Positions 1 through 8,561 of a stretch of 38,770 nucleotides of DNA are shown here, piece by piece. Every line of letters begins with the position of its first letter. Within the stretch, counting starts at the first letter, position 1. The notes beneath the pieces were generated by a model. The model saw nothing but the letters and a program-made list of their open reading frames with translations. It was not told where the DNA came from and made no database searches. Position numbers and translations under genes: made by a program. The stretch comes from Clostridiales bacterium (GTDB lineage: Bacteria > Bacillota > Clostridia > Lachnospirales > Lachnospiraceae). The DNA is taken from positions 1 to 38,770 of the forward strand of contig JAHAFI010000031.1 in NCBI GenBank assembly GCA_018374355.1, read 5' to 3'.

Positions 1-2
1 GA

Positions 3-488
3 CTTCTCCTAAACGGAGGATACCCGGAATTATATGCAAAGGAACTGAGTGAAAACCATTCCATGCTGGAATCCATCCGCAGCGCTTTGCAGGAGGGGCT
101 TCCCCATATGGCGGAGTGCGGCGGCTTCATGTATCTGCATCAGGAAATGGAGGATATGGAAGGAAATTTCCGGCCCATGGTGGGAACCGTTCCGGGAAAA
201 GCGTTCCGTACCCCCCGGCTGACCAGATTCGGTTATATTACGCTGGAGGAGGGAACCTGCTTTGGAAAGCAGACCGGCCCCATTCCGGCTCACGAATTCC
301 ACTATTTTGATTCGGAAAGCTGCGGGGAAGCATTTACGGCGAAGAAGCCCGAGAGCAGCCGCTCATGGAAATGCATCCACAGCGGGAAAAACCGGATGGT
401 GGGATTTCCCCATATCTATTATTACAGCAATTTACAGGTACCAAAGGCATTTTTACAGGCGTGTGAAGAAAGGAGAGAGGAAAAATGA
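3..488 (+). CDS. cbiA: Cobyrinate a,c-diamide synthase, C-terminal part (partial at window edge)
   Basis: The frame is open from base 3 to a TGA at 486-488, so the gene begins outside the window. It keeps the glutamine amidotransferase half of CbiA/CobB: a GGYPE motif at the very start, then AECGGFMYL with the amidotransferase nucleophile Cys (codon 117-119), and later HEFHYF-type residues of the same domain. The enzyme amidates the a and c carboxylates of cobyrinate (or its cobalt form) with glutamine and ATP in the cytoplasm. The stop overlaps the cobT start as ATGA, which suggests translational coupling and one transcript. The N-terminal ATP-binding half and any promoter or riboswitch lie to the left of the window. 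Confidence 0.93.
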   Translation, partial: LLLNGGYPELYAKELSENHSMLESIRSALQEGLPHMAECGGFMYLHQEMEDMEGNFRPMVGTVPGKAFRTPRLTRFGYITLEEGTCFGKQTGPIPAHEFHYFDSESCGEAFTAKKPESSRSWKCIHSGKNRMVGFPHIYYYSNLQVPKAFLQACEERREEK

Positions 489-1534
489 ATCTGGAACAAG
501 CGCTGAAACAGATCCGTCCGGCAGATACAGAGGCGATGGAGCGGGCGGTCAAACACTGGAATAATATCGCAATTCCTCTCCACAGTCTGGGAAGACTGCA
601 GGATACCGTGGTGAGAATCGCGGGAATGACAGGAAAAGAACAGGTAGATTTAAAGAAAAAAGGTCTGGTAGTGATGTGCGCAGACAACGGCGTGGTGGAA
701 GAAGGCGTGACCCAGTCCGGTCAGGAAGTAACACTGATCGTCTCCGAAAACTTCCTTCAGGAGAAAGCCACTGCCAGCATCCTGTGTAAAAAAGCGGGAG
801 CAGACATTTTCCCGGTAGATATCGGAATCGCTTCAGACAGCAAAATCATCAACAGAAAAATTGCCTACGGAACGAAAAACATGGCAAAAGAAGCAGCCAT
901 GACGAGAGAAGAGGCCGTAAAAGCTGTGGAAGTGGGAATTTCCATGGCAGAAGAGCTGAAAGAAAAAGGCTACGGCATACTGGCTACAGGTGAGATGGGA
1001 ATCGGAAATACCACCACCAGCAGCGCAGTCACTTCCGTTCTGCTGGATGCAGAGCCGGAAACAGTCACCGGACGGGGCGCAGGATTATCTCAAACTGGCC
1101 TGTCCAAAAAGGTGGAAACCATCCGCAAAGCCATTGCACTTCATCAGCCGGAAAAAGAGGATGTACTGGACGTACTCTCCAAAGTGGGAGGGTTTGACAT
1201 TGCCGGAATGGCAGGGGTATTCATCGGCGGTGCGGCCTGTCAGATTCCCGTAGTGGCAGACGGCTTCATTTCCTGCGTAGCCGCCCTCTGCGCCATACGG
1301 ATGTGCCCGGACATAAAAGACTATATCATCACCTCCCACAAATCCAAAGAACCAGCCGCCAACATGATTTTAGAAGCGCTGGAAATCCCGGTATTTCTGG
1401 ACTGTGATATGTGTCTTGGCGAGGGAACCGGGGCCGTATCCATATTCCCGCTGCTGGATATGGCACTTTCGGTCTATAACAGTATGAGCACCTTTGCCGA
1501 CAATGATATGGACAACTATGTACCGCTGGTATAA
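485..1534 (+). CDS. cobT: Nicotinate-nucleotide--dimethylbenzimidazole phosphoribosyltransferase
   Basis: A 349-residue protein of normal CobT length. It transfers phosphoribose from nicotinate mononucleotide to the lower-ligand base, giving the alpha-riboside phosphate used in nucleotide loop assembly. Visible family motifs are EMGIGNTTTSSA (about residues 170-181), GRGAGL, and near the C-terminus LGEGTGA, whose Glu (about residue 313) matches the catalytic Glu317 of Salmonella CobT. The ATG overlaps the cbiA stop by four bases, and the GGAGAGAGG stretch just before it acts as the ribosome binding site. cobU follows after 11 bases. The true base used may not be dimethylbenzimidazole: in anaerobes it is often another benzimidazole or a purine, and the sequence does not settle this. 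Confidence 0.96.
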   Translation: MNLEQALKQIRPADTEAMERAVKHWNNIAIPLHSLGRLQDTVVRIAGMTGKEQVDLKKKGLVVMCADNGVVEEGVTQSGQEVTLIVSENFLQEKATASILCKKAGADIFPVDIGIASDSKIINRKIAYGTKNMAKEAAMTREEAVKAVEVGISMAEELKEKGYGILATGEMGIGNTTTSSAVTSVLLDAEPETVTGRGAGLSQTGLSKKVETIRKAIALHQPEKEDVLDVLSKVGGFDIAGMAGVFIGGAACQIPVVADGFISCVAALCAIRMCPDIKDYIITSHKSKEPAANMILEALEIPVFLDCDMCLGEGTGAVSIFPLLDMALSVYNSMSTFADNDMDNYVPLV

Positions 1535-1545
1535 GGAGGAAAACC

Positions 1546-2061
1546 ATGTTTCATTTGATAACCGGAGGAAGCGGCAGCGGAAAATCAGCCTTTGCAGAGA
1601 GCTGCATTCTGGATTTTGAAGGACATAACAGAATCTATATCGCGACCATGTTCCCCTTCGACGAGGAAAGCCATGCAAGAATCCAAAGACACCGTGACAT
1701 GCGAAAAGAAAAACAGTTTTCCACCATCGAGTGCTACACGAACCTTTCCGCACTGGATATCCCGGCGGATGCCGACGTTCTTCTGGAATGCATGTCCAAT
1801 CTGACCGCCAACGAAATGTATCAGGAAAACGGCGCCGGAGAACAGACAGTAGCGGAGATCATGAAGGGGATCGAGCATCTGAACCTAAGCGCAGCCAATC
1901 TTGTGGTAGTGACCAACGAAGTATTTTCCGATGGAATCACTTATGATTCGGAGACAGAAACATATCTTTCTTATCTGGGAGAGATCAATCGCCGGATGGG
2001 AAAAATGGCTGACCGCGTCACAGAAGTTGTCTATGGAATCCCGGTGGCTCTGCGCCCATGA
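1546..2061 (+). CDS. cobU: Adenosylcobinamide kinase / guanylyltransferase
   Basis: A 171-residue CobU-type protein. It phosphorylates adenosylcobinamide and then transfers GMP to it. The N-terminus carries the P-loop GGSGSGKS (residues 7-14), and RIQRHRDMR contains His49, equivalent to the guanylylated His46 of Salmonella CobU. The third family motif, normally NEVGxGIVP, is here NEVFSDG, with the following segment also divergent before a normal C-terminal INRRMGKMADRVTEVVYGIPV. AAGGAGG at 1532-1538 precedes the ATG. The gene sits between cobT and cobS, its usual partners. A second, shorter CobU-like gene lies at 3178-3558. Confidence 0.9.
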   Translation: MFHLITGGSGSGKSAFAESCILDFEGHNRIYIATMFPFDEESHARIQRHRDMRKEKQFSTIECYTNLSALDIPADADVLLECMSNLTANEMYQENGAGEQTVAEIMKGIEHLNLSAANLVVVTNEVFSDGITYDSETETYLSYLGEINRRMGKMADRVTEVVYGIPVALRP

Positions 2062-2197
2062 GCAGTGCTGCAATCCGCCGGGGGGATTTATCCCGGAAGA
2101 AGATTGGACTCCCACCAAGACTGGACTCTTTGAAACTTGCCGCCTGTAGAGGTGGGAATATTATTTGATTACAAGAACAAAACAGGAGAATTTGTCT

Positions 2198-2968
2198 ATG
2201 AAAAAGCTATACAATAGTTTTCTGATTGCATTTTCCATGTACTCTAAAATTCCCATGCCTCAGTGCGAATGGAGCGAGGAGAATATGGCATACGCCATGT
2301 GCTTCTTCCCATGGGTAGGAGCGGTGATTGGAGCCGTGACATGGGTTTTCGGAGTATTCGGAGACAGGGCAGGACTGAATCCTGCTTTCTACACCATCAT
2401 TCTTGTGCTGATTCCATGGTTCATCACCGGAGGCATTCATCTGGACGGTCTTTTGGACACCGCGGATGCCATGAGCTCCTATCAGGAGCGGGACCGCCGT
2501 CTGGAGATTCTGAAAGATTCCCACGCCGGAGCGTTCGCGGTGATTACCTGTGTAGTTTACTACTTGTTTTACTACGGAGTTTACAGTCAGGTAACGCTTC
2601 GGGCATTCCCCATCATTGCGTTGAGCTTTGTACTTTCCAGAACTCTGAGCGCTCTTGCAATTGTCACTTTTCCGAAAGCAAAAAAAACAGGGTCTGTTTC
2701 TGCAATGGCAAGAGGAGCCAAAGACCGTCAGGTAAAAATCACCATGTTTTTGTATCTGGCATTGATTTTGGCAGCTATGCTGGCGCTGGACTGGAAGCTT
2801 GGCGCGATTTGTTTCGTCACGGCTCTGATCGTATATGGATTATACTACAAAAAAGCAATGAAACATTTCGGCGGAACGACAGGAGACCTTGCTGGATGTT
2901 TTCTGACTCTCTGTGAGTTATTTACAGCCTGTGCGGTAGTTCTGGCTGTTTTGATTCCGGGAATCTGA
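2198..2968 (+). CDS. cobS: Adenosylcobinamide-GDP ribazoletransferase (cobalamin synthase)
   Basis: A 256-residue, strongly hydrophobic protein with several membrane segments. It joins adenosylcobinamide-GDP to alpha-ribazole phosphate at the membrane. The diagnostic motif GGIHLDGLLDTADAM lies near residues 80-94, with the acidic residues expected to bind Mg2+, followed by RRLEILKDSHAGAFA. I chose the ATG at 2198 because AGGAG ends nine bases upstream and the protein then begins MKKLYNSFLIAF as in the family; the frame is open further upstream to a TTG at 2165, which would add 11 residues. About 136 bases separate it from cobU, with no gene seen there. Confidence 0.95.
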   Translation: MKKLYNSFLIAFSMYSKIPMPQCEWSEENMAYAMCFFPWVGAVIGAVTWVFGVFGDRAGLNPAFYTIILVLIPWFITGGIHLDGLLDTADAMSSYQERDRRLEILKDSHAGAFAVITCVVYYLFYYGVYSQVTLRAFPIIALSFVLSRTLSALAIVTFPKAKKTGSVSAMARGAKDRQVKITMFLYLALILAAMLALDWKLGAICFVTALIVYGLYYKKAMKHFGGTTGDLAGCFLTLCELFTACAVVLAVLIPGI

Positions 2969-3177
2969 TAATGGAATTGGAATGTATGAGATGCGAACCG
3001 GGAATTTTGCCATTTGGACATAAACAGGTAGATTTAACCGCTGTTGTCCAATATTTTCAGGCTTTTGTTTCAGCTTGGTCTGTCAGACTTCGCCCGATAA
3101 AGTCTGCAGAGCTTTGAACAGTTTCGTTTAAGACAAGGAGATTTCTCTTTAATTATATTCAGAAAGGAAATCAGCAT

Positions 3178-3558
3178 ATGAACTTAATCATCGGCGGCGC
3201 CCACCAGGGCAAACAACAATATGCATCATCTGTCTACGACATTTCTCCGGAAATGTGGGCAGACGGTGAAACCTGTTCTCCGGAGTCTGTTTATACCACT
3301 CCGGCAATCTGTAATTTCCATCAATACATTCGCCGCTGCATGGAAAGCGGTCAGGAAATTTCCAATCTGCCGGAAAAAATCAAAAGTAAAAATCCGGATA
3401 TTCTGATTGTGACAGATGAAGTAGGCTACGGTATCGTCCCCATGGACCCCATGGAACGTGCATGGCGGGAAAAATGCGGACGGATTTGTACCGCTCTTGC
3501 CTCTTATGCGGACAGTGTAACAAGAGTCTGCTGCGGAATCGGACAAAAACTGAAATAA
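3178..3558 (+). CDS. Short, degenerate CobU-like protein
   Basis: A 126-residue protein that resembles both ends of CobU but lacks the middle. The start MNLIIGGAHQGKQQYA has the P-loop Gly and Lys but Gln in place of the Ser/Thr that binds Mg-ATP. There is no RIxxHRxxR segment, so the guanylylated His is missing. The C-terminus (VTDEVGYGIVPMDPMERAWREKCGRICTALASYADSV and onward) is closer to canonical CobU than that of the full-length CobU at 1546-2061. It may be a regulatory or structural partner of CobU, or a decaying duplicate; I cannot assign an activity. The open frame, good start and ribosome site (AAAGGAA) suggest it is expressed. It lies between cobS and cobC in the same direction. Confidence 0.75.
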   Translation: MNLIIGGAHQGKQQYASSVYDISPEMWADGETCSPESVYTTPAICNFHQYIRRCMESGQEISNLPEKIKSKNPDILIVTDEVGYGIVPMDPMERAWREKCGRICTALASYADSVTRVCCGIGQKLK

Positions 3559-3611
3559 TCCACCGGGGCGCATGTGAATACCGCTGTCAAACAAAAGGAG
3601 AATACAGAAAT

Positions 3612-4205
3612 ATGAAAATTTACCTGATCCGCCACGGAAAAACTCTGGGAAATACTCAGAATCGTTACATTGGCACAACCGATGAGCCTCTTTTGGAAGA
3701 AGAAGAGAAGAGACTGAAAGAACAATCCTACCCCCAGCCGGAAACGGTATTTGTAAGCCCTCTGCTTCGCTGCCGTCAGACAGCCGCAGCTATTTTTCCC
3801 GGTTATCCGGTGAGAATCATGGAAGAGCTGGCAGAGTGTGATTTTGGGATATTTGAAAATAAAAACTGGAAGGAACTTACCGGCAATCCACTGTATCAGG
3901 CATGGATTGACAGCAACGGAACCCTGCCCTTCCCGGAAGGCGAAGATTCCCATGCATTTCGCAGCAGATGCTGCCGGGGATTTGAGAGAGCAGTTCGGGA
4001 GTGCTTTCGGGAAAATATTGAGACAGCCGCTTTTGTGGTGCATGGCGGAACCATCATGAGCATTATGGAACGGTACGCTGTGCCGCAGAAAGACTTTTAT
4101 AACTGGCATACAGGAAATGGAGAGGGATATGAACTGGAACTGAACCCTTCCTTATGGACACCGGCCCGCCGGGAAATCCATAGCTATGAAAAAATGTGTT
4201 ATTAA
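3612..4205 (+). CDS. cobC: Alpha-ribazole-5'-phosphate phosphatase, histidine phosphatase family
   Basis: A 197-residue member of the phosphoglycerate mutase-like histidine phosphatases. The N-terminus MKIYLIRHGKT contains the phosphohistidine His8 in the RHG motif; SPLLRCRQTA carries the phosphate-binding Arg, and VVHGGT holds the second catalytic His. In this cluster it most likely removes the phosphate from alpha-ribazole phosphate or adenosylcobalamin phosphate. AAAGGAG ends about ten bases before the ATG at 3612; the frame stays open upstream to 3462 but that part overlaps the CobU-like gene and is not family-like. Histidine phosphatases are broad, so the role rests mainly on its neighbours. 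Confidence 0.88.
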   Translation: MKIYLIRHGKTLGNTQNRYIGTTDEPLLEEEEKRLKEQSYPQPETVFVSPLLRCRQTAAAIFPGYPVRIMEELAECDFGIFENKNWKELTGNPLYQAWIDSNGTLPFPEGEDSHAFRSRCCRGFERAVRECFRENIETAAFVVHGGTIMSIMERYAVPQKDFYNWHTGNGEGYELELNPSLWTPARREIHSYEKMCY

Positions 4206-4290
4206 GTAACTGTTCAGAAGGTCACTGTCCCGCGTGACTATGAAGGACAGGATCCTGAATAGACGTTATTAAAACGTAACAGCTACACGA
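4206..4290 (+). other. Structured leader between cobC and cbiB
   Basis: An 8-of-9 base-pair arm pair (GTAACTGTT at 4206-4214 and AACAGCTAC at 4278-4286) encloses two inner structures. GTCAC (4221-4225) can pair with GTGAC (4234-4238), while TGTCC (4226-4230) can pair with GGACA (4245-4249), the order expected of an H-type pseudoknot or of two competing hairpins. ACGTT and AACGT form a further small hairpin at about 4263-4277. The outer arm sequence recurs upstream of hemC and alaS. The function is unknown. Confidence 0.45.
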
Positions 4291-4314
4291 AAATGAAAAA
4301 GGCAGGAAGAACAA

Positions 4315-5283
4315 ATGAAATGGACATTACTGGCCGTGTGCTGCGGCTTTTTATTAGATTTACTTTTGGGTGATCCCAGATGGCTGTACCATCCGGTGCG
4401 GATCATCGGAAACGGGATTTCCCTTCTGGAAAAAGTGCTGCGGAAGATATTTCCGAAAAGCAAAACGGGCGAGCGGATTGCAGGGGGCGTTTTAGTCCTG
4501 CTGATCATTGCGTTTTCCGCCGGAATTCCGCTGGGAATCCTTTATCTGGCCTATGGCTGGCGGTTATGGCTGGGTTTTGCGCTGGAGACCTTTATGTGCT
4601 ATCAGCTTCTGGCTGCCAGATCCCTGCGGGATGAGAGCCGGAAGGTATACGATGCGCTGAAGACCGGGGATCTGGAAAAAAGCAGGTATGCAGTCTCCAT
4701 GATTGTAGGAAGAGATACGAAAAGCCTTGACGAGGCGGGGGTAACGAAGGCGGCGGTGGAGACCGTAGCGGAAAATACATCCGACGGAATCATCGCCCCC
4801 CTGTTTTACATGATGATCGGCGGAGCGGTTCTTGGATTTGCCTACAAAGCAATCAACACCATGGATTCCATGGTAGGTTATAAAAATGATAAATACAGGT
4901 TTTTCGGAACCGCCGCTGCAAAGCTGGACGATGTGGTGAATTATCTTCCGGCAAGGCTGTCCGGCTGTGTGATGATTCTGGCCGCTTACTGTGTGGGGAT
5001 GAATGGAAAACATGCGAAAAAGATTTATCTGAGAGATCGACGCAACCATGCCAGCCCCAATTCTGCCCAGACAGAGGCGGTGATGGCGGGAGCTTTGGAG
5101 ATTCAGCTTGCAGGGGACGCATGGTATTTCGGAAAGCTTCACAAAAAGCCGTTTATCGGAGATCCCATCCGGGGAGTGGAGATTGAGGACATTCCGAGAT
5201 CCCACAAATTGATGTATGCCACAACCGTTCTGTCGGTGGTGATTTTCGGCGGGGTACGGCTTTTGATAGGTATACTTCTCTAG
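4315..5283 (+). CDS. cbiB: Adenosylcobinamide-phosphate synthase (CbiB/CobD family)
   Basis: A 322-residue membrane protein. It attaches aminopropanol phosphate (or aminopropanol) to adenosylcobyric acid, giving adenosylcobinamide phosphate. Family motifs: LLLGDPRWLYHPVRIIG near the N-terminus, TVAENTSDGIIAPLFY at about residues 151-166, NTMDSMVGYKNDKYRFFGTAAAKLDDVVNY, and SPNSAQTEAVMAGAL. Hydrophobic stretches at the N-terminus, near residues 58-85, 165-185, 215-230 and at the C-terminus fit a multi-pass protein. CAGGAAG precedes the ATG. It is followed after 42 bases by cobD, whose product makes its aminopropanol phosphate substrate. Confidence 0.95.
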   Translation: MKWTLLAVCCGFLLDLLLGDPRWLYHPVRIIGNGISLLEKVLRKIFPKSKTGERIAGGVLVLLIIAFSAGIPLGILYLAYGWRLWLGFALETFMCYQLLAARSLRDESRKVYDALKTGDLEKSRYAVSMIVGRDTKSLDEAGVTKAAVETVAENTSDGIIAPLFYMMIGGAVLGFAYKAINTMDSMVGYKNDKYRFFGTAAAKLDDVVNYLPARLSGCVMILAAYCVGMNGKHAKKIYLRDRRNHASPNSAQTEAVMAGALEIQLAGDAWYFGKLHKKPFIGDPIRGVEIEDIPRSHKLMYATTVLSVVIFGGVRLLIGILL

Positions 5284-5325
5284 GAGATACCGACGATAGG
5301 AAACGCAGACGAGAAGGAGAGACAA

Positions 5326-6369
5326 ATGAAGAAATACGTTCATGGAGGAGACATTTACCGCTATCCCGGTGTGCTGGACTTTTCAGCCAATATCAATCCG
5401 CTGGGAACCCCTCAGTCCGTGATTCAGGCTGCTGCGGACAGTATGGCATCCATCAGCCATTATCCTGATGCCTGTCAGGAAAAGCTCAAAGGAGCGCTGG
5501 CAGAGTACGAGCAGGTTCCGGAAGAATGGCTGATCTGCGGAAACGGGGCTGCGGAATTGATTTTTGCTCTGGTGCAGGCAATACGGCCCAAGAAGGCGCT
5601 GATTCCGGCGCCTACCTTTGCCGAGTACGAACAGGCGCTTCGGGGCGTGGAATGTGAGATACAGTATGAAATGCTGAAGGATGAGGACGGATTCCGAATG
5701 GGAAAGGGGATTCTGGAAAAAATATCTGAAAATCTGGATATGATGTTTCTGTGCAATCCCAATAACCCCACCGGAATTTTGCTGGATGCGGAATTACTGG
5801 AAAATATCCTTCGCCGTTGTCAGGAAAAACAGGTCTGGCTGGTGGTGGATGAGTGTTTTCTGGATTTTGTGCCAAAGCCGGAATGCCATACCCTTAAAGG
5901 GCGGCTGGCAGAGTGCGACAGAGTATTTCTGCTGAAGGCATTTACGAAGCGGTATGCCATGGCGGGACTTCGTCTGGGCTATGGGATTACGGCGAATTCA
6001 TGGCTGCTGGAAGCCATGGAAAACCGTCTCCAGCCTTGGAATGTATCGATTCCGGCGCAGGAGGCCGGAGTGGCGGCTCTCGGGGAACAGCGTTATGTAG
6101 AACGGGCCAGACAGATCATAGAGACAGAAAAAATCTTTTTAAAAGGGGAATTGAAAAAGCTGGGCTGTCAGGTTTACGATTCTCAGGCAAATTACATATT
6201 TTTCAAGGGCGAACCTGATCTTTGCCAAAGGCTGATAAAAGAGCAGGTGATGATCCGGGACTGCAGCAATTACCCGGGACTTACCCAAGGGTATTTTCGG
6301 ATTGCTGTGAGGACACATGAGGAAAATCTCAAATTATTGGAGGCTTTACGGAAAGTGAGGGAACGGTAG
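5326..6369 (+). CDS. cobD: L-threonine-O-3-phosphate decarboxylase (PLP enzyme)
   Basis: A 347-residue fold-type I aminotransferase-like enzyme. The N-terminus HGGDIYRYPGVLDFSANINPLG is typical of CobD and separates it from true histidinol-phosphate aminotransferases. LCNPNNPTG (about 142-150) and LVVDECFLDF (about 172-181) line the cofactor pocket, and Lys208 in LLKAFTKRYAMAGLRLGYG should hold pyridoxal phosphate. It makes (R)-1-amino-2-propanol phosphate from threonine phosphate for CbiB. AAGGAG precedes the ATG. The stop TAG is directly followed by the cobQ ATG, so translation is probably coupled. Confidence 0.93.
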   Translation: MKKYVHGGDIYRYPGVLDFSANINPLGTPQSVIQAAADSMASISHYPDACQEKLKGALAEYEQVPEEWLICGNGAAELIFALVQAIRPKKALIPAPTFAEYEQALRGVECEIQYEMLKDEDGFRMGKGILEKISENLDMMFLCNPNNPTGILLDAELLENILRRCQEKQVWLVVDECFLDFVPKPECHTLKGRLAECDRVFLLKAFTKRYAMAGLRLGYGITANSWLLEAMENRLQPWNVSIPAQEAGVAALGEQRYVERARQIIETEKIFLKGELKKLGCQVYDSQANYIFFKGEPDLCQRLIKEQVMIRDCSNYPGLTQGYFRIAVRTHEENLKLLEALRKVRER

Positions 6370-7902
6370 ATGGCAAAAGCAATTATGATACAGGGAACCA
6401 TGTCCAATGCGGGGAAAAGCCTGCTGGCGGCAGGATTGTGCAGGATTTTCAAACAGGATGGTTACCGGGTGGCGCCTTTTAAATCCCAGAATATGGCGCT
6501 GAATTCTTATATTACGGAGGAAGGTCTGGAAATGGGAAGAGCGCAGGTGATGCAGGCGGAAGCCGCAGGAATCAAACCATCGGTGCTGATGAATCCCATT
6601 CTTTTAAAACCCACCAATGATGTGGGAAGTCAGGTGATTGTAAACGGAGAGGTTCTGGGAAATATGGCTGCCCGGGAGTATTTTCAATACAAGCACAAAT
6701 TGATTCCCGACATTATGAAAGCGTACAACCAGCTTGCCGAAGAAAATGATATTATCGTCATCGAAGGCGCCGGAAGCCCTGCGGAGATCAATCTGAAGCA
6801 GGAAGATATCGTAAATATGGGAATGGCCAAGATGGCCAAAGCTCCGGTGCTTCTTGTGGGAGATATTGACAGAGGGGGCGTTTTCGCCCAGTTGATCGGA
6901 ACCGTGATGCTTTTGGAAGAGGATGAGCAGAAGATGGTAAAGGGTCTGATCATCAATAAATTCCGGGGAGATAAAACGATTCTGGAACCGGGTGTTGAAA
7001 TGCTGGAGGAAAGGAGCAAAATTCCGGTTGTGGGAGTTGCGCCCTACCTGAATATTGAGGTGGAGGATGAGGACAGCCTGACGGAACGGTTTGACGGAAA
7101 CCGGGAGGTGGGTGTGATCGACATTGCAGTCATCCGTGTTCCGAGAATTTCCAATTTTACGGATTTCAATCCGTTCGAGAGTATGCCGGGGGTATCTCTT
7201 CGCTATGTGAAACATGTCCATGAACTGAAGGATCCGGATATGATTATTCTTCCGGGTACTAAAAATACTATGGAAGATTTGCAGTGGATGCGGGAGAGCG
7301 GTATGGAAGCTGCAATTTTGAAACAGGCGGCAAGAGGAAAAGTGATCTTCGGTGTCTGCGGCGGCTATCAGATGCTGGGTGAGACATTATCCGATCCCTA
7401 TGGTGTGGAAGCCGGAGGAAGCATGAAGGGCATGGGACTGCTTCCCATGGATACAGTTTTTGAGAGTGAAAAGACCAGAACGAGAGTCAGCGGTACCTTC
7501 CGGGAGGTGAATGGCGATCTGCAGGAGCTTACGGGAGCTGTTTTGGAGGGATATGAGATTCATATGGGTGTGAGCAGGCTGAAAGAGGGGGCACATGCCC
7601 TGACCTGCATTCAGGACCATGCGGCGACCAGAGAAGAAAAGGCGGACGGAGCGTATACCGGAAATGTGTACGGAACCTATGTCCATGGAGTTTTCGATAA
7701 AGAGGAAGTGGCGAAGGCAGTGGTAAAGGCTCTGGGACGGAAAAAAGGCATCGATACCGAAGAGATTACCGGTGTGGATTTTCAGGAGTTTAAGGAAACC
7801 CAGTATGACCTTCTGGCTGCGGGCCTGAGGGAACATCTGGATATGGAAGCCATTTACCGGATCTTGAAGGAAGGAATCGAGGGCGGCAGTGCCGAATTTT
7901 GA
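6370..7902 (+). CDS. cobQ: Adenosylcobyric acid synthase (glutamine-hydrolysing)
   Basis: A 510-residue CobQ/CbiP. The N-terminal dethiobiotin-synthetase-like domain begins MIQGTMSNAGKS with its ATP loop and continues with SQNMALNS. The C-terminal amidotransferase domain has the nucleophile Cys330 in FGVCGGYQMLG and a catalytic His in GTYVHGVFD. It amidates carboxylates b, d, e and g of adenosylcobyrinic a,c-diamide. Length and domain order are normal. It starts on the base after the cobD stop. The weak ribosome site GTGAGGG (about 6356-6362) lies inside cobD. Confidence 0.96.
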   Translation: MAKAIMIQGTMSNAGKSLLAAGLCRIFKQDGYRVAPFKSQNMALNSYITEEGLEMGRAQVMQAEAAGIKPSVLMNPILLKPTNDVGSQVIVNGEVLGNMAAREYFQYKHKLIPDIMKAYNQLAEENDIIVIEGAGSPAEINLKQEDIVNMGMAKMAKAPVLLVGDIDRGGVFAQLIGTVMLLEEDEQKMVKGLIINKFRGDKTILEPGVEMLEERSKIPVVGVAPYLNIEVEDEDSLTERFDGNREVGVIDIAVIRVPRISNFTDFNPFESMPGVSLRYVKHVHELKDPDMIILPGTKNTMEDLQWMRESGMEAAILKQAARGKVIFGVCGGYQMLGETLSDPYGVEAGGSMKGMGLLPMDTVFESEKTRTRVSGTFREVNGDLQELTGAVLEGYEIHMGVSRLKEGAHALTCIQDHAATREEKADGAYTGNVYGTYVHGVFDKEEVAKAVVKALGRKKGIDTEEITGVDFQEFKETQYDLLAAGLREHLDMEAIYRILKEGIEGGSAEF

Positions 7903-7919
7903 GAAGTGAGGAACAGAAA

Positions 7920-8561
7920 ATGAAGATAGAATTGGAAAATGTACAGCCAAGGGACATTGAGCGGAGAAGCTTTGAAATCATCACAGAGGAACTGGGAGAG
8001 CGGAAGCTGGATCCGGATAAAGAACTGATCATCAAAAGATGCATTCATACCAGTGCAGATTTTGAATATGCAGACAATCTCTGTTTTTCAGAACATGTGG
8101 TGGAGAAAGCCATGGAAGCCATCAAAAACGGAGCGTGCATCGTGACGGACACTCAGATGGGCCGTTCCGGCATCAATAAGCGTGCGCTGGCCCGTTACGG
8201 CGGCGAGGTGTATTGTTTTATGTCGGACGAAGATGTGGCTGCGGCTGCAAAAGCCAATGGAACCACGAGAGCAACGGCCAGCATGGATAAAGCGGCAGCT
8301 ATGAACCGTCCGCTGATTTTTGCCATTGGAAATGCTCCCACAGCGCTGGTTCGTCTGTATGAGCTGATTGAGGAAGGAAAGATAAACCCGGCCTTGATCA
8401 TTGGAGTCCCGGTGGGATTCGTGAATGTAGTCCAGTCCAAAGAACTGATCATGGATACGGACGTACCGTATATCGTGGCGAAAGGACGAAAGGGCGGAAG
8501 CAATATTGCGGCCTGCATTTGTAATGCGCTGCTGTACATGATTGATGATAACAGAGAATAA
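7920..8561 (+). CDS. cbiC: Precorrin-8X / cobalt-precorrin-8 methylmutase
   Basis: A 213-residue CbiC/CobH. It moves a methyl group from C-11 to C-12 of (cobalt-)precorrin-8, giving (cobalt-)hydrogenobyrinate. His43 in CIHTSADFEY is the known catalytic His. Further family motifs are CIVTDTQMGRSGINK, FAIGNAPTALVRLYELIEEG and IIGVPVGFVNVVQSKEL. The ATG at 7920 follows GTGAGGAAC; the frame is also open to a TTG at 7899 inside cobQ, which is less likely. CbiK elsewhere in the window indicates cobalt is present early, so the substrate is probably the cobalt form. It is the only ring-modifying corrin enzyme in this cluster and the last gene before a 350-base non-coding stretch. Confidence 0.94.
   Translation: MKIELENVQPRDIERRSFEIITEELGERKLDPDKELIIKRCIHTSADFEYADNLCFSEHVVEKAMEAIKNGACIVTDTQMGRSGINKRALARYGGEVYCFMSDEDVAAAAKANGTTRATASMDKAAAMNRPLIFAIGNAPTALVRLYELIEEGKINPALIIGVPVGFVNVVQSKELIMDTDVPYIVAKGRKGGSNIAACICNALLYMIDDNRE

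Noticed and set aside
2971..3117. A 48-codon frame between cobS and the CobU-like gene
   Set aside because: No ribosome site and no recognisable family; the sequence also does not extend a neighbour. Treated as spacer.
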